The notes beneath the pieces are model-generated. The model had not been told where the DNA came from. It made no database searches and saw only the letters and a program-made list of their open reading frames with translations. From Thraustochytrium sp. TN22 (taxonomy: Eukaryota; Sar; Bigyra; Thraustochytrida; Thraustochytriidae), in contig JABLUY010000082.1 in NCBI GenBank assembly GCA_013306675.1, positions 1 to 64,000 on the forward strand: 64,000 bases of DNA. The letters run 5' to 3'. The stretch's first letter is position 1. Each line of letters begins with the position of its first letter. Positions 18,078-28,116 of this stretch are shown in pieces. The translations under genes were made by a program, and so were the position numbers.

Positions 18078-21000
18078 ATGGCGAGCGATGATGAGAACAA
18101 GGCGTTCCAGAACCGCGTGCTGCTGGAGCGGTTTGGCATGGTGAAGGAGTTCGTGGGCGTAAAGCTGGGCGAGGGCTGGAACGGGTCGAGGCCCGTGGAC
18201 AGGCCGCAGGACCTCCTGCAGGCGCTGCGCGACGGCGCGGCGCTCGTGCGGCTGGTGAACAGGTCGCCGAGCGTGGCGGAGAGCGCGGAGGAGCGCACGC
18301 GCGCGAACCTGACGGTGTTCCGGCGAGAGGCGCTGCGGCTCGGGCTGCCGGAGAGCTCGCTCTTTGAGGCGGACGACCTGCTGCAGCCGTCAAGCCTGAG
18401 CTCCATCTGCGTGGTGAACTGCCTGCAGGAGCTTCGCATCAAGCTGCTGGAGATGGACCGCGCGCTGCTGAACGAGCACTACGGCAGCCCGTCGCGCGAC
18501 CTGCGCAAGGTGGCGAACTCGAGCCAGATGCTTGTGCGCCTGGACACGCCGGAGCGGCTCAACGCCGGGTCGCCCATGCCGCGGCACGCTGCGTCGCGCG
18601 GTGTGCTGGACATTCTTGGCGCGGACGCCGCGGCGGCCGCGCCCATGACGCCGCCGCCCATGTCGTCGGCCTCGGCAGCAGAGGAGGGCCCCGGGTCTGC
18701 ACGCGGCAGCAGCAGCCGCGGGCGGCGCGTGTCGATCAACACGCTCAACACGCAGGCGTCGCTGGCGCGCGTGCAGGAGCGCATGGCGTCGTCGTGGAAG
18801 GACAAGTGCAAGCAGCTCGAGGCGGGCAACCAGGAGCTGGTGGAGTCCGTGGAGGACCTGCAGGAGACCGTTGCCGGTCTGCAGCGCAGCAAGCACAGCT
18901 ACCAGCTCGAGTGCGAGAAGCTGCAGGACCGCAACCGCGTCATGCTCTCGCACTTTAGACTCATGGAGGCGCAGATCAAGGCGTGCACCGAGGCATGGAC
19001 CTCGTGCAACCTGTCCGCCTCGCAGGACGCCAGCGTGCGCGAGCTAGGCGAGGAGATGACGACGCTCAAGATGACCTGGGACGACGTCAACGAGGCCACC
19101 GAGGCGGTGCAGAAGGAGGCCGCCGCCGGCGTCGCGGAGCAGGAGCGGCTCGCGCTCGAGGAGTCCATCGCTGAGGGCAACGAGGACGAGGAGAACGACG
19201 AGGAGGAGGCCAAGGTCTCGCCGACCGCCGCGGACGCCGGCGGGGATGTCGATGAGCTGTGCGTCAAGATGTCTTCTCTGAATCTGTCCCGCGAGGAGAA
19301 CGAGCGCATCAAGGCCGAGCTGAGCCGCACCAAGGACATCTTGCGCAAGACCAAGGACCACGTGTGCGCGCTCCAGAAGGAGCTGGCCATGGAGAAGGAC
19401 GCGCACCACAAGGCGGTGGGCGACCTGCGCGACAAGCTCTCGGCTCTCAAGTACGAGTTCGCGGACCTGAGCAATGACTTTCGCGGCGCTTTCTCGAGCT
19501 CGGCAGCCAACTTCGCCGCCATGGCCAAGACGTTGCAGACGCGCGTGCAGTCCTCCGAGACGGAGCGCCTGGACGCACAGAAGCGCTTCGCCAAGGAGGA
19601 GCGGCGGCGCAAGCAGCTGCTCAACATGGTACACAACCTCAAGGGCAACATCCGCGTCATGTGCCGCATTCGCCCTGTGCTCTCGGGCGACCTGGCCAAG
19701 GAGGAGAGCGGCGTGGCGGTGGAGCCGGTGGACGAGGAGCGCCTGACCATCTCCACTAGCACCACGAGCGCCGCGGGCACGAGCACGACCAAGGCGTCCG
19801 AGTACGAGTTCGACCGCGTGTTCGGCCCCACCTCGACGCAGCAGAGCGTCTTTGACGAGGTGCAGCCGCTGGTGGAGTCCGTCATGGACGGCTTCCACTC
19901 GTGCATCTTCGCGTACGGCCAGACGGGCTCCGGTAAGACGTACACGATGAGTGGCGACGAGGAGAACCGCGGCATCAACTACCTGGCGCTCGACGAGCTC
20001 TTCCGCGCCAACGCGCAGCGGCGCGCCGGCGGTGCGCACTACCGTTTCAAGGTGCAGAACGTGGAGATCTACTGCGAAAAGGTGATCGACCTGCTGGCCT
20101 CGCACCCGAACCAGGACGCCTCGGAGGACAAGGGCAGCGGCCCGGCGTACCTGGAGATTCGCGCCAACGAGCGCGACGGCGTGCACATGCCCGGGTGCGT
20201 GGAGATTGAGGTGAAGGACGTGCAGGAGGTCATCGACGTCATGGAACTGGGCGCGCGCAACCGGTCTTCGGCGCACACCAAGATGAACATGGCGAGTTCG
20301 CGCTCGCACTCCGTGGTGATTGTGTCGGTCCATGGCGCGAACGACGAGACGGGGCGCAACACCTTTGGGCGCCTGGTCCTCGTGGACCTGGCCGGCTCCG
20401 AGCGCCTGGCCAAGTCCGGCGTGGAGGGAGTGCAGCTCAAGGAGGCGCAGTCCATCAACAAGAGCCTGAGCTGCCTGGGCGACGTGATCGCGGCGCTCGA
20501 GTCCAAGGCAGCGCATGTGCCCTTCCGCAACTCCAAGCTGACGACGCTGCTGCAGGACTCGCTGGGCAAGGACAACAAGGCGCTCATGATTCTGCAGGTC
20601 AGCCCGACCACCTTCAACGCGCAGGAGTCGACCTGCTCGCTCAACTTCGCGGCGCGCGTGCGCCAGTGCGAGCTCGGCAAGGCGAAGAAGAAGGAGCGCA
20701 CGGGCGAGACGTCCAAGCAGCGCGCCGCCATGAAGCAGGCACAGGACCGCGCGCACCAGTTGGAGCTCAAGATCAAGATGCTCAACAAAAAGCTCGAGGA
20801 GGCGCGCGTCGAGCAGGAGTCGATCCGCGCACAAGCCGCCAAGGACGCCGAGAAGCTCAATCAGAAGCTCGAGGACCGCATCGCGGGCCAGAAGGAGGCC
20901 GACGGCAAGGAGATCCAGGCGCTGCGCGAGAAGCTCCAGGAGCGTCAATCCGAGGACTCCGGTCGCGTCTCCAAGCTCGAGGCCGATCTGCATGCCGCCA

Positions 21001-21162
21001 AGGTCGAGGTCGCCAACCTGCGCCAGCAGCTGCGCTCCGCCGTATCGGCTCAGGTCCCGGTCGCTGCCGCCTCCGTCCCGCCGTCCGCCGCGGCCCGCGT
21101 CACTGCGCCGCGCGTTGCGAGCGCCGGCTCCCCGGCCCGTGCCCCCAGGCCAGCTGCCCCGA

Positions 21163-21194
<32 letters not shown>

Positions 21195-21617
21195 GCGAAG
21201 ACCAGCGACGATGCGCTCCGCGAGCGCCGCGAGTCGGTCGACAACGTCCAGCTCGGGACGCCCGAGTCACGCGACCCTCGCAAGGCCAAGGACCCGGCCA
21301 AGAAGCAGGTCTCCTGGAAGAACACGCCTCAGGTCATCCCGGTCTCCGACAAGAAGGCCGCTCGCCTGCGCATGGCTGCTGCCGCGGGCGCCTCGGGCGA
21401 CGAGTCTTCCGACGCCGGCGACGACAACAGCGAGAATGCCTCGCCCTCCATGCAGCGCACGCGCGCCACGCGGACGGCCGCCGCCGCCGCCAAGGCGCGC
21501 CCGGCCACCTCGGCTCTCGGTACCGCGTCTCGCGTGCTACAGACCCCAGCGCGTGCGACCAAGCCGTCCACGCGTACCGCGCGCCGCGTCCCGACGCGAC
21601 GACCGGCGTGGCAGTAG
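18078..21617 (+). CDS. Kinesin-14 motor with N-terminal calponin-homology domain
   Basis: The 1,179-residue motor has four parts. First is an N-terminal CH domain (about 25-135: LRDGAALVRLVN, LFEADDLL, VVNCLQEL), expected to bind actin or microtubules. Then a coiled coil runs from about 230 to 520. The motor spans about 523-880, and a C-terminal coiled coil and disordered basic tail complete it. Motor motifs are all present: NIRVMCRIRPV at the neck, GQTGSGKTYT (P-loop, about 613), SSRSHS (switch I, about 740), DLAGSE (switch II, about 771) and INKSLSCLGDVI. The neck directly before the motor (HNLKGNIRVMCRIRP) is the kinesin-14 type, implying minus-end-directed motion. A CH domain on a kinesin-14 recalls the plant KCH group. 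An Asp/Glu-rich stretch interrupts the coiled coil near 365-385 and a polyQ lies near 1030. No intron is seen. A role in spindle or cytoskeletal cross-linking is inferred. Confidence 0.95.
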
Positions 21618-21834
21618 AGAGGAAGGTCGCCCGAGGGCAGCCTCGTCTTCCCTCTTTTTTTCTCCTGTCGCGAGCATCTTCTTCAAGTTGCTCTGCCTGT
21701 GCACACATCCCAATTCATGATGAAGACAATGAGCTAGACAATGATGAGACACAGAAATGTATGGCTCGAGGAGCGCAGAAATGTTTGGCTTGAGACACAG
21801 AGACGTGTGGCTTTCCTCCGCTTCCACTCGTCCC

Positions 21835-21869
<35 letters not shown>

Positions 21870-21881
21870 GGGATAGGACCG
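21618..21881. other. Convergent spacer with a CT microsatellite
   Basis: A (CT)n run of about 28 bases lies at 21839-21867. Short near-repeats of GAGACACAGA flank it, at about 21742 and 21793. This is the shared 3' region of the kinesin and pseudouridine synthase genes. Confidence 0.7.
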
Positions 21882-23072
21882 CTACAGGTCTTCTCCATCG
21901 TCCTCGTCTTGCGTTGCTCCATCTTTAGCAGCAGCAGCAGCAGCAGCTCTAATCTCCGACAAGGGCCTGCCTTGAGGAACCTGGTCAATATCCTCGGGAG
22001 CAAACTCCCAAGGGAGATCTACGCTGACCTTGTCGCCATCGCGATCAAACGTGAGGCGGTAGCAGCGAAGAAGGAAGCGCAAGTCACCCGGTGGCAGGCC
22101 AGGATGGTACATGCAGTCGCCAGCGAGAGGCCAGCCAATGTGCGCGAACTGGGCGCGAATTTGGTGCGTGCGGCCCGTGAGGAGCTGGATGCGCACGAAG
22201 CGGCGGTTCGTGTGGCCCGGCACAGGCTCGTGGCCCAGAACCACGAGGGCGGCCTCCTTGTCAAAGGTACCTTTTTCGAAGGTGTCGGCGACGCCCTTGG
22301 CGCCGCCAGAGCGCAGATTCATAAAGTGCGTGAGGGTGAATCCGGGCGGTGGGATCTCCGGGGGCGGCGCGTCCGGGTCGGCGGCCTCAGCGATAAAGGA
22401 GTAACACTTCTCGACGGCCGTCTTGTGGTGCAGAAGGCCATTGAAGAACTTGCAAAAGGGCAGCGAGCGCGCGAAGAGGATGAGCCCCTGCGTGGGCTCG
22501 TCCAGACGCTGCACGGGCCAGAGCTGGCCGCCCAGGCTTTGCTCCGCAAGGTACTGCACGTTTTCGTGGAGGTTGTCGACGCGCGAGACGGACGGGATGA
22601 AGGGCGGCTTGTTGAGCACAACGAAGTCGTCCTCGACGCGGCGCAGCGCGTCCGCCGCTAGCTGGACGTCGTAGCGGCGCGGCGTGACGAAGACGCGCAG
22701 GTAGCAGCCCTGCTCGATGTGCTCGTCGCGGTCGTCCCAGGTGAGGCGCTTGAGCACGGCGACGCGCGCGCTATTGAGCACGTGGCGGTAGGCCGCGCCG
22801 AGGCGCAGGAGGCCCTCCACCTGCGCGGGCTGCATGCCGCGCCACCCGTCGCGCTGCAGGCGCCAGGCGCGGTCGCTCACGTCCACATCCCCGTGTCGTT
22901 TCTGCCCGTACTTGTGCAGCGACGACGGGTGGAGCTGGTCGAAGGTCTTGGGCCTCGCGAAGACGGCCGCCGCCGGCGCCTCCGGGCTCAGCGTGGCCGC
23001 CAGCACGGCCATCGCCGGCCCGGACACGGCGGCCGACACGTGCAGGCACCGCACCACGCCCTCGCTGCTCAT
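21882..23072 (-). CDS. RluA-family RNA pseudouridine synthase
   Basis: This 396-residue enzyme isomerises uridine to pseudouridine in RNA. The catalytic-Asp motif is RLDEPTQGLILFAR near residue 188, the family's HRLDxxTSGLLL with Gln in place of the usual His. Other family motifs follow: DDFVVLNKPPFIPSV upstream, and LLTGRTHQIRAQFAHIGWPLAGD near the C-terminal third. It ends in a short Ala-rich and acidic tail. The frame runs on upstream, but only through low-complexity sequence; MSSEGVVRC at 23072 is the first sensible start, 261 bp from the divergent SH3-MIT start. The poly-Ala run near the end is a CAG/CTG repeat. Its target (rRNA, tRNA or mRNA; cytosol or organelle) cannot be told. No clear transit peptide is seen. 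Confidence 0.92.
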   Translation of the reverse strand: MSSEGVVRCLHVSAAVSGPAMAVLAATLSPEAPAAAVFARPKTFDQLHPSSLHKYGQKRHGDVDVSDRAWRLQRDGWRGMQPAQVEGLLRLGAAYRHVLNSARVAVLKRLTWDDRDEHIEQGCYLRVFVTPRRYDVQLAADALRRVEDDFVVLNKPPFIPSVSRVDNLHENVQYLAEQSLGGQLWPVQRLDEPTQGLILFARSLPFCKFFNGLLHHKTAVEKCYSFIAEAADPDAPPPEIPPPGFTLTHFMNLRSGGAKGVADTFEKGTFDKEAALVVLGHEPVPGHTNRRFVRIQLLTGRTHQIRAQFAHIGWPLAGDCMYHPGLPPGDLRFLLRCYRLTFDRDGDKVSVDLPWEFAPEDIDQVPQGRPLSEIRAAAAAAAKDGATQDEDDGEDL

Positions 23073-23333
23073 TGCGCCGCCCGCGCCGCGCCGCGCCGCG
23101 CCAAACGCGCCGCCCGCGCCACCGCGGACTGCGGCGTCGCGGCACGGGCCTCGTCCTGCCTCCTCATCCTCGCCTCCTTTTATGCCAGTCCTGCAACTCC
23201 GCCCCAGCCGGCCGTCGCGCGTCTCGCGCGCTCGCGCAGCAGGCAGGCAGGCAGGCAGGGAGGCGCGCAGCCGCGCAGGCAGGCGGGCCGCAGCCGCGCT
23301 CGCGCCGCCCGGCGCGGCCGGCGCGCGGCCGTC
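23073..23333. promoter_or_regulatory. Divergent promoter between the pseudouridine synthase and SH3-MIT genes
   Basis: This 261-bp interval contains a GCGCC pentamer run at 23081-23100 and a CAGG tetramer run at about 23240-23262. It must hold both core promoters. No TATA-like box is seen. Confidence 0.5.
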
Positions 23334-23632
23334 ATGGCGGCGGCCGGCGGCATGGTGGTGGCCGCCTACGACTTCGAGGCTGAGAACGACGACGAGCTGG
23401 GCGTGAGCGAGGGCACGCGCCTGCGCACGCTGGAGCGCCGCGAGGAGTGGTGGCTCGCGGAGACCGAGGACGGCGCGCGCCGCGGCATCATCCCGGTCAG
23501 CTACGTGGTGTCCGAGGAGGACTATGCGCGCATGTTCGCGGCGGACGACGAGGAGGATGTGCTGCCGGACGAGATCGATGTGGACGAGGTCAACCTTGCG
23601 GACATTCCCGAGGCGCCGAGTGCCGGCTCGAC

Positions 23633-23672
<40 letters not shown>

Positions 23673-23805
23673 CAACAACAGCGGCAGCAGCCGCCAGCGC
23701 CGGACGAGGCGGAGCTGGCTTACATTCTGCAGCAGAGGCTGGGCAGGCTGAGCGGCAAGGACGTGTATGAGGAGGAGGGCGAAGCAGAAGAGGAAGAAGA
23801 AGAAG

Positions 23806-23857
<52 letters not shown>

Positions 23858-25139
23858 CGAGGCGCAAGGAGACGTGATGCCGGCGCCAAGCGCCATGACG
23901 GAGGCGCAGGGCACCGCTGAGCCGGCGGCGGGCGCCATGGCGGAGGCGCCGGACCCGGATCGGGCCGCCGAGACCCCGCCCGAGGTCAAACCGGAAGTCC
24001 CGGACGTCTCGTACGAAGAGCTCTCCTCGCAGTTTGAAGAGCTGCAGCGCAAGGTGGCGAGTGTGCGGCTGTCAGCGCCTCCTGCCGAGGTGCAGGAGGC
24101 GCACGCAGGAGTTGGCGCGAAGGAGGCCGAGGAGCTCCCCGCGGACGGGGAGCAGCCGCCGCCCGTGCTCCCGGTGCGGCGTGCCTCGTCCACGCTTGGC
24201 GCGCCGAGCGAAGCGCCGCCTGGCACGGCGGCACCGTCATCGTCGGCGCCGTCCCCGCCGCCGCCACCGCCGAGCCCCAAGGAGGCGGCGGCGGCGCTCT
24301 CCCTCAAGAAGCAGCTGGCGCAGCGGGCTCAGCCCGTGCCACCGCCGCCGTCGCCGTCGCAGGCCAGGGCCGACAGGGAGCGGGAGGCGGAGGCGGAGCG
24401 AGAACGGAGCGCGTCAGCAGCGTCCGCGGCCGAGGCGCGGCGTGCCGCGGCCGAGGAAGAGAGTTTGCGGCGCGCCGAGCGGCTGCGCGCCGAGCGCGTC
24501 GAACGCGAGAGGTTGCAGCGCGAGGTGGCGGAGCGCGACACGCAAGGGCGCGAGCAGATCCGGCGCATGGGTCAGAAGCCGGCGGACCGCGCAGCCGAGC
24601 TCAAGGCGCGCGCCGTGGAGGCCGCCAAGCATGCCGTGGAGGCGGACCAGCAGCAGCACTTCGACAAGGCGTACCAGTTTTACGTGCAGGCGGTGGAGGC
24701 CTTCGCGCACGTGCTGGATCTTGCGCCCCGCGGCGGGCCTCGGGACCAGCGTGGCGTCATTTGTGAGCGCATGCAGGGCTACATGACACGCATGTCCGCG
24801 CTGGAGCCGCTCTTGTGCACCGGCGCGTGGTCCGACGGCAAGCGCTATGGCTTCCCGCCCACGGAGCGCTACGGCAACCGCGTGCCCATCATTATGCGCA
24901 TGGCCGAGACGGGCCGCTTCAACCCTGGCACCTACGGTGACGAGCTGCGCATCCGCGGTCGCTTTGCAGAGAGCAAAGACGACTCGCGCGGCGCCTTTCG
25001 CGCCTACAGCGAGGGCCTCGAGTACTATATGGCCTGCCACAAGCTGCTCAAGAAGTCCGGCAAGCCCGACGACCCGGCGCTTCTCATGCACATTAACAAC
25101 ATGCTCACGTCGGCCGAGCGGCTCAAGCAGAAGTTCTGA
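23334..25139 (+). CDS. SH3-MIT domain protein with polyQ tracts
   Basis: The ATG at 23334 (gtcATGG) opens a 601-residue protein. Residues about 7-62 form an SH3 domain (AAYDFEAENDDELGVSEGTRL, WWLAETEDGARRGIIPVSYV), with the ALYDF, WW and P-x-x-Y landmarks. Two polyQ tracts follow (about 100-118 and 162-180), separated by an acidic stretch, then a disordered Pro/Ala/Glu-rich region with PPPPPP and Arg/Glu coiled coil. Residues about 414-490 fit an MIT three-helix domain (AAELKARAVEAAKHAVEADQ, AYQFYVQAVEAF), as in VPS4-, spastin- and ESCRT-related proteins. The last 110 residues contain a second helical repeat with AFRAYSEGLEYYMACHKLL. Both domains bind partners in endosomal or cytoskeletal traffic, so an adaptor role is inferred. 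No enzyme domain is seen and the exact family is unknown. Confidence 0.85.
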
Positions 25140-25472
25140 CTGTGATGCGGGAGTGCCGCGCGTCCGTCCAGCAAGAGAAAAAGCGGACGAGGGCAACAAA
25201 GAACAAGAGCAAGAGAACGGCTCCATCACGTGTCTCTCCGTCACCAGATGCACGACGCACTTTTCCGCGGCTGCCCCTTTTGTCCTCTGACCTTGGTGAC
25301 AGCGAGCGAGAGGGATGCTCCAGCTCCCCTACTGAAACTGAGCTACTCTAACTAACAGTAAAAGCAACCAACACACACACACACATGCACGCACGCACAC
25401 GCACAGAGAGAGAGAGAGAGAGAGAGAGAGCCTGAGCCCAAGAGAGGACACACAGCGTTTCAGGTGTTATCC
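25140..25472. other. Convergent spacer with AC and GA microsatellites
   Basis: A (CA)n run lies at about 25370-25386, a mixed GCAC run follows, and a (GA)n run lies at about 25405-25430. This is the 3' region shared by the SH3-MIT gene and the first SLC13 gene. No gene is visible. Confidence 0.7.
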
Positions 25473-27322
25473 TCACAGAGCACGGCGGGCTTCCACGGCC
25501 CAATCTGGAAAGCTAAAGATGTCGCCGAAGACAGCGCCGGACGCAAAGGTAAAGGCGACAGTGACAAAGATGCCGACGATCTTGATGAGAATTCCGCCCT
25601 TGAACATGTCGTAAAAGGTGAGCTTGCCAGTGGCGAAGGCGATGGCCGAAGGCGGCGTGGCGGTGGGCAGCAAGAAGGCGAGCGAGGCCGCAATGGTAGC
25701 CGGAAGGCCAAGGAGGAGCGGGTTGATTTCCTGGTCGATGGCGACGTCGAAGAGGATGGGCATGAACAGCTGTGCGGAGGCGTGCTAGTTAGCAAGCAGG
25801 CAAGCGTGGACTTTTGCGTGTGCACAAGGCGCTGGGCAATCAAACTTACAGAGACCGTGGCGGTATTGCTAACGAGCTCGGTGAGCACGCCAACAATGAA
25901 TGTGACGAAGAGAACGACGATGGCGGGCGGCTGTTGCACGACGTCGACGATAAGGTTGCCGATCTCGTTGGAGAGCCCTGAGTTGGAGACACCGCTGGAA
26001 ATGGCAAAGCCGGCGCCCATGAGCAGGATGATTCCATAGGGCAAGTGGTTGAAGGCGTCCTCGTCGAGCAGCATGTGGCCGGGCCTATTGGAACTAGGGA
26101 TGAGGAAGAGCGAGACGGCGCCAAGGCAGGCGATCCAGCCGTCATCGATGAATGGCGTCCACGAGTAGCCGGCGTCCTCGCAGTCGAGCTCGGTATCGAT
26201 ATCGAGGGTCTCCTCAGAGCAGTAGCCGAGGAAGGGGTCGATGGCGTAGGGCCGAATGATCCAGAGCACGAGCATGGTGAAGAGCACCAAGGCGAGGATC
26301 TTCTCGTCGCGCTTCACTGGGCCGAGCGCCGCGCGGTCGCGCACGAGGGCGTCCTGGCTGAGCTCGAGCTCGACGCCGCGCAAAAAGATGAGGCAAAGCA
26401 CGCCCCAAGCGACGAACATCATGACGAAGGCGATGGGCAGGGCAAAGCTCATCCAGGTCTGAAAGTTGACGGCTGGCCCGTCCGGGAAGGTCTCCGTGAA
26501 AAGGAGCGAGAAGACGAGGTTGGGCACCGTGCCGATGAGGGTGCCGGTGCCGCCAGCCGTGGAGCCGAAGGCGATGCCGAGCAGCGCGGCCTTTTGGAAG
26601 CGCTTGCCGTCGGGCGTGTCGGTGCGGCCCTCGAGGAAGCCGCTGATGACGGGCAGCATGAGAATGGTGGTGGACGTGTTGCTGGCAAACATGGAGATGA
26701 TGCCCGCGATGAGCATAAAGCCCAGCAAAACGCGGCGGGGACGCAGGCCGAACCAGTTCAATGCCCAGAGCGCGAAGCGCTTGTGCGCCTGCGCACGCTC
26801 GATGGCCACAACGACCAGGAAGGCACCGATAAAGAGAAAGGAGATGTAGTTGTAGTACTGCGCGGCGATCACCCTGCCGGTCTGGACCGAGGCGAGTGGG
26901 TAGAGCAGCAGCGGCATGATGGAGGTGACGGCGATCGGCACCACCTCGAAGACCCACCAGAGGACGATGAAGAGCGTCACGGCGAGCGCCTCGTTGGCCG
27001 CCGGGTGTTCGCTGGAGATCTCCACCAGGCTGATCGCAAGTGCCAAGACAGGGCCTAGCACGAGGCCGGCTTTTTGCGGCCGCGAGAACTGATGCCACCA
27101 CTCGCGCGTGAAGATGCCCACACACTCCGCGTCCTCCACGAGATGGCCTAGCCTGTGCTTGTGCCGTTCCTCGCCATCTTCTCCGCGCTGCGGGTCTTCC
27201 GTGCCTAGGTACGTCGAGTGTTTGCCTTCGGTGAAGAAGAGCGCCTGCTTCGCCTCCGGGATCTCCGTCGTCGACCCTGCCGGCACCCGCTTGTCCTCCG
27301 CGTCCACCTGCGCGTCCGCCAT
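25473..27322 (-). CDS. SLC13/DASS anion transporter, copy 1 (two exons)
   Basis: This is a 589-residue sodium-coupled or exchanging anion carrier of the divalent-anion symporter family, with about a dozen membrane segments. Exons are 25850-27322 and 25473-25769. The first SNT motif is in FASNTSTTILMLPV and the second in ELVSNTATVS, the paired substrate/Na+ sites of the family. The intron falls immediately after the second SNT helix tip. Copy 1 differs from copies 2-4. It has GTVPNLVFS where they have GTPPNLVFS, it lacks their N-terminal SAASIHIPE-type motif, and it is the only copy with an intron. A Cys-bearing loop (GYCSEETLDIDTELDCEDAG) follows WIIRPYAIDPFLGYC. The start MADAQVDAED was preferred over upstream low-complexity Met codons. 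Substrate (dicarboxylate, citrate, sulfate or phosphate) is not decided by the sequence. Confidence 0.93.
25770..25849 (-). other. Intron in SLC13 copy 1
   Basis: This 80-nt intron has a GTAAGT donor, a CTAAC branch-like motif within about 30 nt of the 3' end, and a CCGCACAG acceptor. Splicing is phase 0 and joins TATVS to LFMPILFDV, which restores alignment with the three intronless paralogues (TAAITVFLPILFEL). Confidence 0.93.
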
Positions 27323-28116
27323 GTTGATCGCCCCGGCCGCCTCGTGCCCCCTTGACGACGACCACGCGGCAGGCAGGCAGGCAGGCAGGCAGGTAGACAG
27401 ACGTGCTCTGTGGCCGCCGCCGCCGCCGCCGCGCAGCTCACGCGAGACGCCCGAGCGCGCCCCTGGCCGCCGCGCCGTCTCGCCTTGGGTGTGTCTGTCT
27501 GTCTGTCTGCGCGCTCGCGGCGGCCGCCCCGCGCGGCGCGCGTGGCGTGTCGGCCTCCGAGTCACGTCGTGCTTGCAAGTTGCGGTGCACTGCGCGGGCG
27601 CTGCGCTATTCTGCGCTGCACGGCACGCGCCGCGGCAACCAGCGCGTGCACCGTGACTGTGTAGCACAGTGGCAAACTAAGTACTTGAACTCTGAACTTG
27701 AAGTTGGAGTTTGGAGAGCTTTGGAGACTTGGAGTTGAAGAGGAACAACGAAAGCGAGGTTCGAGGCTTGGTGCCAAGGCCCGGTCAGGCAGCTCATGAG
27801 CGCGGTGCAGCAGTGCAGCTGAGCTTGCTTCTCCAGGGCGGGCGGGCTCCAGGTGCCCTACGAAGGGTACCAGTACCTCCAGAGACGCCACCGCCGGTAG
27901 GAAGCGACGCGACGAGGAAGGATAGTAGCGGGGAGCGCCGAAGCTGGCGCTGCAGCGGACGCTGCTGGGCTGGTCCGCCGCTGAGGCGCATTTTGACGTC
28001 AAAGTGGGGCAATACCACTGCAGGAAAAACCAGCAAAACGTAACGAAGATTGGTAAAAGGGCTGAAAGGCAAGGTAAATAAACGACGGCAGCATGGTACA
28101 GAGCGCCGCTCGCTTC
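27323..28116. other. Non-coding spacer between SLC13 copies 1 and 2
   Basis: The interval is 794 bp. A CAGG tetramer run lies at 27368-27391 and a TGTC run at about 27488-27506, both in the 5' flank of copy 1. A TGACGTCA-like CRE element (TTTTGACGTCAAAG) lies at about 27990-28003. The part near 27670-27760 is A+T-richer, with repeated GGAGTT/TTGGAG words. No gene is visible. Confidence 0.55.

Noticed and set aside
21882-23867. Long upstream extension of the pseudouridine synthase frame
   Set aside because: The extra 265 codons lie antisense to the SH3-MIT gene and begin in the complement of its polyQ tracts (poly-Leu).
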